A stretch of 39,178 bases of DNA from Bacteroides gallinarum DSM 18171 = JCM 13658. GTDB lineage: Bacteria > Bacteroidota > Bacteroidia > Bacteroidales > Bacteroidaceae. Below are positions 16,108-24,891 of the stretch, in pieces (the first letter of the stretch is position 1; each line of letters opens with the position of its first letter). Under the pieces are notes generated by a model. That model was not told the origin of the DNA. It saw nothing but the letters and a program-made list of their open reading frames with translations, and searched no databases. The stretch covers positions 1 to 39,178 of the forward strand of contig NZ_KB894155.1 of NCBI RefSeq assembly GCF_000374365.1, in the 5' to 3' direction. The position numbers and the translations under genes were made by a program.

Positions 16108-19100
16108 TCATGCATTCTTGCCGTGGCAGTTTTTATATTTTTTGCCACTTCCGCAAGGGCAAGGGTCGTTGCGTCCTACCGTCTTTTCGACACGAATCGG
16201 TTCACGCTTCTGCTGCTCACGGGTGTCCTGGTGAGCGGCGGCTTGTTGATGAGGGTCGTTCAAATCTTGCTTTTGTTCGCGGTATTTGCTTAAATCCTGC
16301 CGTTGCTCAGGAGCAGCCTGGCGCACTTCCTGCGGTTCCTGTACCGGGATTTGCCCGCGCATCAGGATAGAAACTGTCTGGTTGTTTATTTTGTCTACCA
16401 TGGTGTCGAACAGATTTACAGATTCCAGCTTGTATATCAGCAACGGGTCTTTTTGTTCGTAGCTGGCATTCTGTACGGAGTGTTTCAGCTCGTCCAGCTC
16501 GCGCAGGTTCTCTTTCCATGCTTCGTCGATAACATGCAGCAGGATAGACTTCTCGAATGACTTTACCACTTCTTTGCATTCGCTTTCGTAAGCGGCTTTC
16601 AGGTTACAGGAGATGTTGTACATACGTTTACCGTCCGTGATAGGTATCAGGATGTTTTCGTACATATGCCCCTGGTTCTCATAAACTTGCTTGATAACCG
16701 GGTAGGCAATCTGTGCCATGCGTTCGGTCTTGCGCTTGAAAAGTTCCATAGCGGCATCAAAGGCCTTGTCGGCCAACTTTTCTTTCTTCTCGTTACGGAA
16801 TTCTTCTTCTGTGAACGGTGTTTCCATGGCAAGTGTCTGGAGCAGGTCCATTTTGCAATCTTCATAAGTGGGAGTTTCGATAGCGTTGGCGCAGCGGTCC
16901 CAAATCATGTTTACGATATCCATGCCGATACGTTCGCCCATTAAGGCGTGGCGGCGTTTGGTGTAAACTACGGTACGTTGTTTGTTCATAACGTCATCGT
17001 ATTCCAACAGGCGTTTACGGATGCCGAAGTTGTTTTCTTCCACTTTCTTTTGTGCACGTTCAATGGACTTGGAAATCATGCCGTGCTCAATCATTTCTCC
17101 TTCCTTGAAACCGAGTTTGTCCATTACACTGGCAATGCGGTCGGAGGAGAACAGACGCATCAGGTCGTCTTCCAGGGAAACGAAGAATACGGATGAACCG
17201 GGGTCGCCCTGACGTCCGGCACGACCGCGCAACTGACGGTCTACACGGCGTGACTCGTGACGCTCCGTTCCGATAATGGCAAGACCGCCTGCCGCCTTTA
17301 CTTCCGGACTCAGCTTGATGTCGGTACCACGGCCTGCCATGTTGGTGGCAATGGTTACGGCACAACTTAAACCGGCTTTGGCTACGATGTCGGCTTCTTT
17401 CTGGTGCAGTTTCGCATTCAATACGTTGTGCTCAATCTTGCGCATGGTCAGCATTTTGCTCAACATCTCGGAGATTTCAACGGAAGTGGTACCTACCAGA
17501 ACGGGACGTCCGGCTTCTACCATTTTTTCTATCTCTTCGATAACGGCTTTATACTTTTCGCGTTTTGTTTTGTAAACGCGGTCGTTCATATCGTTACGGG
17601 CAATGGGACGGTTGGTCGGGATAACGACTACATCCAGTTTGTAGATGTCCCAGAATTCGCCTGCTTCCGTTTCGGCAGTACCGGTCATACCGGACAGTTT
17701 GTGATACATACGGAAGTAGTTCTGTAGAGTTATCGTGGCGAAGGTCTGGGTGGCGGCTTCCACTTTTACACCTTCTTTGGCTTCGATAGCCTGATGCAAG
17801 CCGTCGGAGTAGCGGCGGCCTTCCATGATACGTCCGGTTTGTTCGTCTACAATCTTCACCTGGCCGTCGATTACTACATATTCATCGTCTTTCTCGAACA
17901 TGGTGTAGGCTTTCAGCAACTGGTTGATAGTATGTACACGTTCGCTCTTAATGGCAAAGTTCGTCATCAGGGCATCTTTCTTTTCGAGACGTTGTTCATC
18001 CGTCAGGTCTTTTTCATTCTCCAGCTCGGAGAGTTGGGCGGTGATGTCGGGCAGTACGAAGAATGTGGGGTCTTCGGAATTGCCGCTAATCAAATCTACG
18101 CCTTTGTCGGTCAGGTCTACACTGTTCAGCTTCTCGTCGATAACGAAATACAGCGGGTCGGTAACCTCGTGCATACGCTTGTTGTTCTGTTCCATGTAGA
18201 TTTCCTCGGTCTTGAGCATACCGGCTTTAATGCCTTGCTCACTGAGGAACTTAATCAATGCCTTGTTTTTCGGTAGGCATTTGTGGCTGCGGTATAGGGC
18301 AAGGAAACCTTCTTCCTGTTCTTTCTTGTCGTTCGAGGCTATCAGGCGCTTGGCATCGGCAAGGTATTGCGTAGCCAGTTTCTTCTGTGCTTCTACCAGA
18401 CGTTCCACTTGCGGGCGGAGTTGTTCGAAAAGCTGGTCGTCGCCTTTGGGAACCGGGCCGGAGATAATCAACGGAGTACGGGCATCGTCGATTAATACCG
18501 AGTCGACCTCATCGACAATGGCATAGTTGTGCTGGCGCTGTACAAGGTCTTTCGGGCTGATAGCCATATTGTCGCGCAGGTAGTCGAAGCCGAATTCATT
18601 GTTCGTACCGAAGGTGATGTCTGCAAGGTAGGCTTGGCGGCGGGCATCGGAGTTGGGCTGGTGTTTGTCTATGCAATCCACACTCAAACCGTGGAACATA
18701 TAAAGCGGTCCCATCCATTCGGAGTCGCGTTTTGCCAGGTAGTCATTCACAGTTACCACGTGTACGCCGTTTCCGGTCAGTGCATTGAGGAATACCGGCA
18801 AGGTGGCCACCAAGGTCTTTCCTTCACCGGTTGCCATTTCTGCAATCTTACCTTTGTGCAGTACTACACCGCCGAACAACTGTACATCGTAGTGTACCAT
18901 GTTCCATACCGTATCATTACCGCCGGCTACCCAGTGATTCTGATAAATGGCCTTGTCGCCTTCGATGCGCACGAAATCTTTGGTAGCGGCCAGGTGACGG
19001 TCGAATTCCGTAGCTGTGACTACGATTTCTTCGTTTTCGGAGAAGCGTTTGGCTGTTTCCTTTACGATAGAGAATGCAACCGGCAACACTTCGTCCAATG

Positions 19101-19404
19101 CTTTTTCGTAAATATCCAGTATTTCTTTTTCTATTTTGTCTATTTGTGCAAAAACTTCTTCCCGTTCTTCCAGTTCGATGCTTTCAACGCTTGCTTTCAG
19201 TTCTTCCACTTTGGCACGTTGTTCTGCGGCGGAGTTGCGGATATATGTCTTCAGTTCCTCGGTCTTAGCACGCAGTGCGTCATTGTCGAGTGCGGCTATT
19301 TCCGGGTAAGCGGCTTTGACTTTGTCTACCCACGGCTTTATTTCTTTCATGTCGCGGGTGGCTTTGTTGCCGAAAATCGAGCTTAAAATTTCATTAAATC
19401 CCAT
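16108..19404 (-). CDS. secA: Preprotein translocase ATPase SecA
   Basis: SecA drives unfolded preproteins through SecYEG using ATP. The 1098-residue protein carries Walker A in MATGEGKTL (190-198), Walker B as VDEVDSVLIDDARTPLIISG, the GMTGTA motif, GTDIKL and QLRGRAGRQGDPG in the second nucleotide-binding domain, and a C-terminal SEC-C zinc motif (RNDPCPCGSGKKYKNCHG) in the last 20 residues. It is about 200 residues longer than E. coli SecA. Much of the excess lies between DDARTPLIISG and the second half of NBD1 (roughly residues 300-500), with a Q/E/R-rich tail before the zinc motif. Longer SecA proteins are usual in Bacteroidota. A -7 box lies at 19451-19458. Confidence 0.98.
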   Translation of the reverse strand: MGFNEILSSIFGNKATRDMKEIKPWVDKVKAAYPEIAALDNDALRAKTEELKTYIRNSAAEQRAKVEELKASVESIELEEREEVFAQIDKIEKEILDIYEKALDEVLPVAFSIVKETAKRFSENEEIVVTATEFDRHLAATKDFVRIEGDKAIYQNHWVAGGNDTVWNMVHYDVQLFGGVVLHKGKIAEMATGEGKTLVATLPVFLNALTGNGVHVVTVNDYLAKRDSEWMGPLYMFHGLSVDCIDKHQPNSDARRQAYLADITFGTNNEFGFDYLRDNMAISPKDLVQRQHNYAIVDEVDSVLIDDARTPLIISGPVPKGDDQLFEQLRPQVERLVEAQKKLATQYLADAKRLIASNDKKEQEEGFLALYRSHKCLPKNKALIKFLSEQGIKAGMLKTEEIYMEQNNKRMHEVTDPLYFVIDEKLNSVDLTDKGVDLISGNSEDPTFFVLPDITAQLSELENEKDLTDEQRLEKKDALMTNFAIKSERVHTINQLLKAYTMFEKDDEYVVIDGQVKIVDEQTGRIMEGRRYSDGLHQAIEAKEGVKVEAATQTFATITLQNYFRMYHKLSGMTGTAETEAGEFWDIYKLDVVVIPTNRPIARNDMNDRVYKTKREKYKAVIEEIEKMVEAGRPVLVGTTSVEISEMLSKMLTMRKIEHNVLNAKLHQKEADIVAKAGLSCAVTIATNMAGRGTDIKLSPEVKAAGGLAIIGTERHESRRVDRQLRGRAGRQGDPGSSVFFVSLEDDLMRLFSSDRIASVMDKLGFKEGEMIEHGMISKSIERAQKKVEENNFGIRKRLLEYDDVMNKQRTVVYTKRRHALMGERIGMDIVNMIWDRCANAIETPTYEDCKMDLLQTLAMETPFTEEEFRNEKKEKLADKAFDAAMELFKRKTERMAQIAYPVIKQVYENQGHMYENILIPITDGKRMYNISCNLKAAYESECKEVVKSFEKSILLHVIDEAWKENLRELDELKHSVQNASYEQKDPLLIYKLESVNLFDTMVDKINNQTVSILMRGQIPVQEPQEVRQAAPEQRQDLSKYREQKQDLNDPHQQAAAHQDTREQQKREPIRVEKTVGRNDPCPCGSGKKYKNCHGKNA

Positions 19405-19450
19405 TATGTATATGTTTTTGTTATTATTTACTATATGTTTATATGGCGTG

Positions 19451-19458
19451 CAAAGTTA
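19451..19458 (-). promoter_or_regulatory. -7 box for secA
   Basis: The minus strand reads TAACTTTG, matching TAnnTTTG, about 47 bases upstream of the secA start. Confidence 0.5.
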
Positions 19459-19524
19459 CTGATTTTGTAATAGATAATGTAAGGTTGCACTGATTATTTT
19501 AAAAGGGCTTGGATAATTGGGGGA

Positions 19525-19650
19525 GTTCACTGCAAAGGATGCAGAGTCTCACAGAGTTTTTTCATTGGTGAAAATGGTCTCTTCCGAAAGGCGGATACTC
19601 GCGGAGTTCAATAAAAAACTCAGTGGTATTCTGTGACCCCTGTGGTGAAC
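19525..19650. repeat. 126-bp imperfect palindromic element (CACAGAG type)
   Basis: The segment starts GTTCAC and ends GTGAAC. Inside, CTCACAGAGTTTTTT on one side opposes AAAAAACTC and TTCTGTGA on the other, giving a long interrupted inverted repeat. It fills most of the gap between secA and the phosphatase-like gene. A shorter relative with the same end pattern lies at 30471-30545. No protein is encoded, so it looks like a non-autonomous or structural repeat. Confidence 0.6.
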
Positions 19651-19655
19651 CTTTA

Positions 19656-21224
19656 TCAATAATCGAGCGGTGTGGCTGTACAGGCATTGGGAGCACGGAT
19701 GCGCATCGCACTCGATAGGGTAGGGGCGACGCGGTCTACACAGACAGGGATGCGGATAATTTCCGGTTTTATACCTTTGCCGAGCAGAATGAGGGGGGAG
19801 GGGGTAACGGCGGCGCGTACCACACGATTGTCATTGCTGTTCTCGTGCATGACAGTCCACCCAGGCAGTACTTCGATAATCAGGTCACCGGAACGGCGGC
19901 GGTGGAAGCCGTTGCGTATACGGTCTATTTGCGGCGACCAGGAGCCCAAAAGTAGGTGGTAAGCAGAATATACTTTGTTTACTCCACTGAACTGTACCAG
20001 AAATTCTGCTGATTTTTCCTGTACTTGGGCAAGACTCAACTGCTTGTCTTCTATCAGTTTATGATTGAGATATATTTGTTGGTTATAAAATCCTTCTACG
20101 TATTGCCCGGTTCCGTAAGTTGCCATCAGATACATATTCAGCAAGGTAGCGCAGCGGTTCAGATAAAATTCTCCTCCGGGGATGCGGTAGATGCCTATAT
20201 CGGCTCCGTCCGGGTCGGTATATCCGGTAGAGGCGATGCACAGCAGTACATGTTGCAGGCCTACTTTGCGCTCCAGCATATCCAGCAGGTTGGCGATGCT
20301 TCGGTCTAAACGGGCGTAGGTGTCTTGCATTTCCATGGCGCACTCTTGCGTACTGCGATGATTATAGTTACCGGCATAGTAGGTAATGGCTAATAGGTCG
20401 GTCGTTTCGTCCTTGCCGATATTGCTTTTGTCCAGTAAATCTTCCGTTACGAGATTCACTTCGTCATTAATGAGCGGACTGGTTATCAGCCGGCGGAATT
20501 TATTATCCTTTTCCGTTTCAAATTTATATTTGAAGGGGATAGTCCGCCATTCTGGGAGGAATGTATAGCTCGTGATAGGGTGGAGAGGGTTCCACTCTAT
20601 TTCCTTGATGCGGAAGTCGGGCGATTGGCGGTCGTTGTATTGGCTAAGCCACCAGGGATATTCGCCGTAGTAGGTTGTACCGCACCATTTACCGGTTTTA
20701 TGGTTCAGCCAGAAAGCGCCGTTGCCGCTATGTCCTGCCGAAAGGATGGCAGCGTCGCGGAAAGGAGCGATAGAATATACCAGTGCGGCGTTTTTGGTAG
20801 CTATCTTAAGTTCATCGGCAAATGTGGAGGTCAACAGTTGCGTGGGGGCGGTATTTTGGTCGGTGTAGTTACCCATGAAAGCAGAGTCATCCACACAGTT
20901 TCTCGGGCGCAGGGTTGCCGGGTCGAACCAACGTTCGGCTATGATACCGTTCATGGACGGTGTAGTACCCGTGTAGAGGGCGGCAATGGCCGAGGCACGG
21001 TCGGCAACATTAAAGGGGTACTCTGCCTGGCGAAAGACTTTACCTTCCCGCAACAGTCGTTTAAAGCCCTTTTCTCCATATAATGACGAGAATGCTTCCA
21101 TATAGTCCGTACGCAGTTGGTCTATCGTCAGCATTACCACCAGTTTCGGAGAGGGCGGCAGCGGCTGGGCTTGCAAGCTGCCGAATGTCAGTGCGAGTAT
21201 GGAAGTAATCAGTCCTTTCTTCAT
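19656..21224 (-). CDS. Alkaline phosphatase superfamily protein, probably catalytically degenerate
   Basis: The 522-residue exported protein (signal peptide to LQAQ, about residue 20) resembles the PafA-like alkaline phosphatase/phosphodiesterase group. It keeps the first metal Asp in TIDQLRTDY (Asp35), the YTGTTPSMNGI helix (84-94) and the segment DTYARLDRSIANLL (301-314). The remaining active-site positions look lost: the nucleophile region reads FNVADRASA where TxPGHAS is expected, DYVGH is replaced by NYNHR (286-290), and ADHG by ASTG (331-334). The C-terminal His near the end also appears absent. Its start overlaps the DUF4105 stop by 4 bp (ATGA), so the two are translationally coupled. 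A structural or binding role is inferred; other chemistry cannot be excluded. Confidence 0.8.
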   Translation of the reverse strand: MKKGLITSILALTFGSLQAQPLPPSPKLVVMLTIDQLRTDYMEAFSSLYGEKGFKRLLREGKVFRQAEYPFNVADRASAIAALYTGTTPSMNGIIAERWFDPATLRPRNCVDDSAFMGNYTDQNTAPTQLLTSTFADELKIATKNAALVYSIAPFRDAAILSAGHSGNGAFWLNHKTGKWCGTTYYGEYPWWLSQYNDRQSPDFRIKEIEWNPLHPITSYTFLPEWRTIPFKYKFETEKDNKFRRLITSPLINDEVNLVTEDLLDKSNIGKDETTDLLAITYYAGNYNHRSTQECAMEMQDTYARLDRSIANLLDMLERKVGLQHVLLCIASTGYTDPDGADIGIYRIPGGEFYLNRCATLLNMYLMATYGTGQYVEGFYNQQIYLNHKLIEDKQLSLAQVQEKSAEFLVQFSGVNKVYSAYHLLLGSWSPQIDRIRNGFHRRRSGDLIIEVLPGWTVMHENSNDNRVVRAAVTPSPLILLGKGIKPEIIRIPVCVDRVAPTLSSAMRIRAPNACTATPLDY

Positions 21225-22438
21225 ATCTTATTGTATGTGAGAATTAGGTTGCTTGCAGAACGTATCAGCAAACAAAGTGCCAAAGGTAATACTGCTAATG
21301 GAAATCTTTGCGGTATTACGAGCCAAAGCAATATAAAAAGTGTTAAAACTATAAAGTTTGCCAGCATATAGCGGCTTCTTTTTCTTTTCCGTACTTTATT
21401 TAACATGCATGGCAGGCAAAAAAGATGAAACGGGTGGAAAACGAACAGCAGATAATTAGGACTGACAGCCGGATGCTGGGAAAACAAGGCGAGGAATGCC
21501 AGAATGTATCCTGCTACTCCGGCTGCGAAAAATAGTACGAGGTCGATTCCCCAAAATGTCTTTCTTCGGCGTATACCGTAAATGGTAATGGCGGCTATCA
21601 GTATAAATAATAGTAAAGCAGCTTGCATCGGTGTGAATCCTTCGGATACCCGGTCTGTTTCACCGCTTCCGGTTATTACTATTTTTTCTTCATTCAGTAC
21701 CAGGGGGCGTGTTTGCCCTTCTTTATCTATGATTCGGGCTTTGTTGAAATACTCTTGCACATAGAAAGGGACGAACATCATCAGTCTGCGGTTGATGATT
21801 TTGTCGGCCTGGCTACCCATGCATAAATCCATGCCGAAACGCGACCAGGGATGTCCTTCACTGTATTTGTGAAGTAAATCGCGGAAAGAAGTGCCGGTAT
21901 TGGTGTCGGTCATGTTATCGGCGTATTCTAAAGTACCCTCGATGGATTTCTCTATTAAGTCGCGTGGACGGGTGGCGCAGTTGTCGTAAAAGAAATTGTA
22001 GCGATATACCCGGTTTTCGGGGCGATAGTTTTCTTGGAGCAAGGCTATCAGTTTCTCTTTTTCCTGTGGGGTGAGGTTCAGCTCTTGTTGCCAGACATCG
22101 CGTTCCAGATAGTAATATTCTGCAGCAAAACGTTCGTAATTGTTGGCGCCCAACTGGTAATCCGTTTCACCCAAAGCGAAACGAAGAATGAAGTTCGGTG
22201 CGTTGAAGTTGAAGATGCCGTAATTGAATACGGCGTCGATGCCGCGCGTATAGTTCTCATATCGTATGGCGGTATGTCCGAAAAGGGAGTATATTTCTTC
22301 ACCCGAAGCGCATGTCAGCAGGCTGATGCGTATGGAATCCGGAGTCTCTCTTTTTTGTTCTTGTGCCTGCACGGTAGCGAAAGGCAGGCAGAGGAGAAGA
22401 AAAATAAATAAGCAGGAAGCCGGTGAAGATAATTTCAT
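21221..22438 (-). CDS. DUF4105 (Lnb-like) integral membrane protein
   Basis: The 405-residue protein has a signal peptide (ending near TVQAQ), a periplasmic DUF4105 domain with FGHTAIRYENY (His55) and YNFFYDNCATRPRD (Cys154), and at least four hydrophobic C-terminal helices (from about residue 265). DUF4105 includes the N-terminal domain family of Lnb, a lipoprotein intramolecular acyltransferase whose activity depends on a His and a Cys, so an N-terminal lipoprotein acylation role is plausible; Bacteroides lacks a classical Lnt. This is family-level inference. Start 22438 is preferred over 22459 because it begins the signal peptide. It heads a two-gene operon with the phosphatase-like gene. 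Confidence 0.8.
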   Translation of the reverse strand: MKLSSPASCLFIFLLLCLPFATVQAQEQKRETPDSIRISLLTCASGEEIYSLFGHTAIRYENYTRGIDAVFNYGIFNFNAPNFILRFALGETDYQLGANNYERFAAEYYYLERDVWQQELNLTPQEKEKLIALLQENYRPENRVYRYNFFYDNCATRPRDLIEKSIEGTLEYADNMTDTNTGTSFRDLLHKYSEGHPWSRFGMDLCMGSQADKIINRRLMMFVPFYVQEYFNKARIIDKEGQTRPLVLNEEKIVITGSGETDRVSEGFTPMQAALLLFILIAAITIYGIRRRKTFWGIDLVLFFAAGVAGYILAFLALFSQHPAVSPNYLLFVFHPFHLFCLPCMLNKVRKRKRSRYMLANFIVLTLFILLWLVIPQRFPLAVLPLALCLLIRSASNLILTYNKI

Positions 22439-22494
22439 TTGTCTTTTTTTTATTATCACTGATTTGAAACGGAGTCGTATCTTGTAATTCGTTA

Positions 22495-22502
22495 CAAAGA
22501 TA
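22495..22502 (-). promoter_or_regulatory. -7 box for the DUF4105 operon
   Basis: The minus strand reads TATCTTTG, an exact TAnnTTTG match, about 57 bases upstream of ATG 22438. Confidence 0.5.
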
Positions 22503-22655
22503 CGCTTTAAATCTTAAAACGGCAATTATTGCAGGTACTCCTTTTGTCTTTTTTACATCTGCATTCCGTTCCTTTTCGCACTATATCCAAACTGTTTTTT
22601 GATGTACATCATAATGGGTTTTCACTGTGGTGGGAAACTTCTTTCAAGTTCTATG

Positions 22656-22710
22656 AAAATCGCCGTACATGCAGGGGGAGATACCCTTTTATAATAATGC
22701 CGGCGATTTT
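22656..22710. repeat. Long-loop inverted repeat in the DUF4105/coaX gap
   Basis: AAAATCGCCG (22656-22665) pairs with CGGCGATTTT (22701-22710) across a 35-base loop. The 424-bp gap 22439-22862 holds this, two divergent -7 boxes (22495-22502 and 22833-22840) and no convincing gene. The rest of the gap shows nothing recognisable. Confidence 0.5.
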
Positions 22711-22832
22711 TCGAGAGAAAAAGAAAAGATAATGTGTGCATACGGGCGAGCCTGAGATTTATGCGTGGTTATATATAAGGGAAAACCTGTAAACTTAGTG
22801 TAATACACATGTAAAACAATTGAAAAAAGTAC

Positions 22833-22840
22833 TATCTTTG
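22833..22840 (+). promoter_or_regulatory. -7 box for the coaX operon
   Basis: TATCTTTG matches TAnnTTTG and lies 22 bases upstream of the coaX ATG. No clear -33 was found. Confidence 0.5.
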
Positions 22841-22862
22841 CCCCGCTTTAAATATATGCGGA

Positions 22863-23594
22863 ATGAATCTTATTATCGATATAGGCAATACCGTTGCAAA
22901 GATAGCGGTGTTTAAAGATAAGGATATTGTAGAAGTGTTCTATGATTCCAATCAAACGCTTGAGTCTCTGCCGGATATCTATGCAAAATATACGGTCGGA
23001 AAGGCAATCGTAGCTACTGTTATCGACTTGAATGAAAAGGTGTTGGCACAATTGGCACGCCTGCCTGTTCCGGTGCTCTGGCTGAACGAAAAAACACCGC
23101 TTCCGGTAGAAAATCTTTATGAAACTCCCCGGACGTTGGGATATGACCGTATGGCGGCTGTGGTGGGGGCTTATGAACAATTTCCCGGAAAGAATATGCT
23201 GGTGATAGATGCTGGTACTTGTATCACTTACGAATTCGTCGATGCTGCCGGTCGTTATCATGGCGGAAACATTTCGCCGGGGGTGCAAATGCGCTTCAAG
23301 GCACTCCATGAGTTTACGGGAAGGCTTCCATTGATATCCCGCGAGGGACGTCGCCTGCCATTGGGTAAGGATACCGAGACTGCTATACGTGAAGGAGTGC
23401 TGAAAGGACTGGAATATGAAATCACAGGTTACATAATGGCTATGAAGCATAAATATCCTGAACTTTTGGTTTTTTTAACGGGCGGCGATGATTTTTCTTT
23501 TGATACAAACTTAAAAAGTGGCATCTTTGCAGACAGATTTTTAGTGTTGAAAGGATTAAATAGAATTTTAAACTATAATAATGATAGGATATAG
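22863..23594 (+). CDS. coaX: Type III pantothenate kinase CoaX
   Basis: CoaX phosphorylates pantothenate in the first step of coenzyme A synthesis. The 243-residue protein shows the acetate-kinase/hexokinase-type fold motifs of type III kinases: DIGNT (6-10) for phosphate binding, GYDRMAAVVGAYE, IDAGTCITYEF containing the catalytic Asp, GGNISPGVQMRFKALHEFT and LTGGD near the C-terminus. Length is normal (240-260). It opens a plus-strand run and its 3' end overlaps the next gene by 14 bp, so the two are likely coupled. Confidence 0.96.
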   Translation: MNLIIDIGNTVAKIAVFKDKDIVEVFYDSNQTLESLPDIYAKYTVGKAIVATVIDLNEKVLAQLARLPVPVLWLNEKTPLPVENLYETPRTLGYDRMAAVVGAYEQFPGKNMLVIDAGTCITYEFVDAAGRYHGGNISPGVQMRFKALHEFTGRLPLISREGRRLPLGKDTETAIREGVLKGLEYEITGYIMAMKHKYPELLVFLTGGDDFSFDTNLKSGIFADRFLVLKGLNRILNYNNDRI

Positions 23595-24843
23595 ACAAAC
23601 ACTCTTGGTGTTCTTGCTACTGATATTGTCCGGGGCGGCAATCGCTCAAAATAATACGAACTCTCCCTATACACGATACGGATACGGACAATTAGCAGAC
23701 CAAGGTTCGGGTAACAGCAAGGCCATGGGTGGTATTGCATACGGATTACGGGATAAATACCAGGTTAATTTCGCAAATCCGGCATCCTATACGGCGATAG
23801 ATTCGCTTACATTTATTTTTGATGGCGGCGTTTCCCTGCAAAACACGAACTTCAGTAACGGCACGGTGAAACAGAATGCCAAGAATTCCAGTTTCGACTA
23901 CATTACGATGCAATTTCGCCTGGGTAAATGGGCGGCCATGAGTTTGGGATTGCTGCCTTATTCAAATGTAGGATATAGCATGGCGGAGTATCGGGAAGAT
24001 ACGGAGTATCCGACCCAGTCTAGTGCATTGCAATACTATGGGGACGGAGGCTTACACCAGTTATATTTGGGAGCAGGATTTAAAATATTTAAAAATCTTT
24101 CCGTTGGTGCGAACATTTCGTATCTTTGGGGAGATATAACGCATACGAGAGCTTTGACATTCCCGAGTAATTCGTCTACTTTGCCATTGACTACGACAAC
24201 CGGTACGTCGATACAGAGCTATAAGCTGGATTTTGGAGTACAGTATACGCAACTGTTCGGTAAAAAGCATGAATTTACACTGGGGGCGGTGTTCTCACCG
24301 GGACACAATTTAGGTAACGATTCGTATGTGCAGGACCAGTTAGGAGACAGTAATACGGGAGCTACCGTAAATAGCAGGGATACGGTCGCTACTTTCGGCA
24401 GCCCGATGAGTTTCGGCGTAGGTCTGAGTTATGTGTACGACAATCGTCTTACGGTAGGTGCTGACTTTACTTTCCAGAAATGGAGCTCGGTTACTTATAT
24501 GAACGCGAAGGATGCTTTTTGTAACCGTACGAAGATAGCCGTAGGCGCTGAATATCTTCCGAACCCATTGGGAAGGAGCTATTTTGCACATGTAAAATAT
24601 CGTTTGGGAGCTTATTATTCCCAGCCCTATTACAAAATAAATGGCATGCGTGCTGCCAATGAATATGGAGTGACTGCGGGTTTTGGACTTCCTATTCCAC
24701 GTACGCGCTCCGTGTTGAGCCTTTCGGCACAGTATGTAAGAACCGAAGGTAAAACCGCTGCATTCCTGAATGAAAACACATTGCGTATTTGTGTAGGGGT
24801 AACCTTTAATGAACGCTGGTTCTTTAAACGGAAAGTCGATTAA
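23581..24843 (+). CDS. Outer-membrane beta-barrel protein (FadL/OmpP1-like)
   Basis: The 420-residue product begins with a signal peptide (MIGYRQTLLVFLLLILSGAAIAQ) and continues NNTNSPYTRYGYGQLADQGSG, a pattern common in Bacteroidota outer-membrane proteins loosely related to the FadL/OmpP1 group. Alternating aromatic strands such as FKIFKNLSVGANISYLWGD and RLTVGADFTFQKWSSVTYM fit a barrel, and the last strand ends ICVGVTFNERWFFKRKVD. Transport of hydrophobic compounds is known for FadL but is not established here. It overlaps coaX by 14 bp and precedes a TPR protein gene. Confidence 0.75.
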   Translation: MIGYRQTLLVFLLLILSGAAIAQNNTNSPYTRYGYGQLADQGSGNSKAMGGIAYGLRDKYQVNFANPASYTAIDSLTFIFDGGVSLQNTNFSNGTVKQNAKNSSFDYITMQFRLGKWAAMSLGLLPYSNVGYSMAEYREDTEYPTQSSALQYYGDGGLHQLYLGAGFKIFKNLSVGANISYLWGDITHTRALTFPSNSSTLPLTTTTGTSIQSYKLDFGVQYTQLFGKKHEFTLGAVFSPGHNLGNDSYVQDQLGDSNTGATVNSRDTVATFGSPMSFGVGLSYVYDNRLTVGADFTFQKWSSVTYMNAKDAFCNRTKIAVGAEYLPNPLGRSYFAHVKYRLGAYYSQPYYKINGMRAANEYGVTAGFGLPIPRTRSVLSLSAQYVRTEGKTAAFLNENTLRICVGVTFNERWFFKRKVD

Positions 24844-24891
24844 CGGTGAATGGTGAGAATAGACAATATAACAACTAAAAATTTAAATACA

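Noticed and set aside
18529..19386. 285-codon plus-strand open frame
   Set aside because: It is antisense to the SecA N-terminal domains and has a Phe/Tyr/Val-rich composition typical of a shadow frame.
22529..22732. Small protein of 67 codons in the DUF4105/coaX gap
   Set aside because: It has no start context, no recognisable features, and contains the inverted repeat; low-complexity composition suggests chance.
22848..23450. 200-codon minus-strand open frame
   Set aside because: It is antisense to coaX, which has all kinase motifs.
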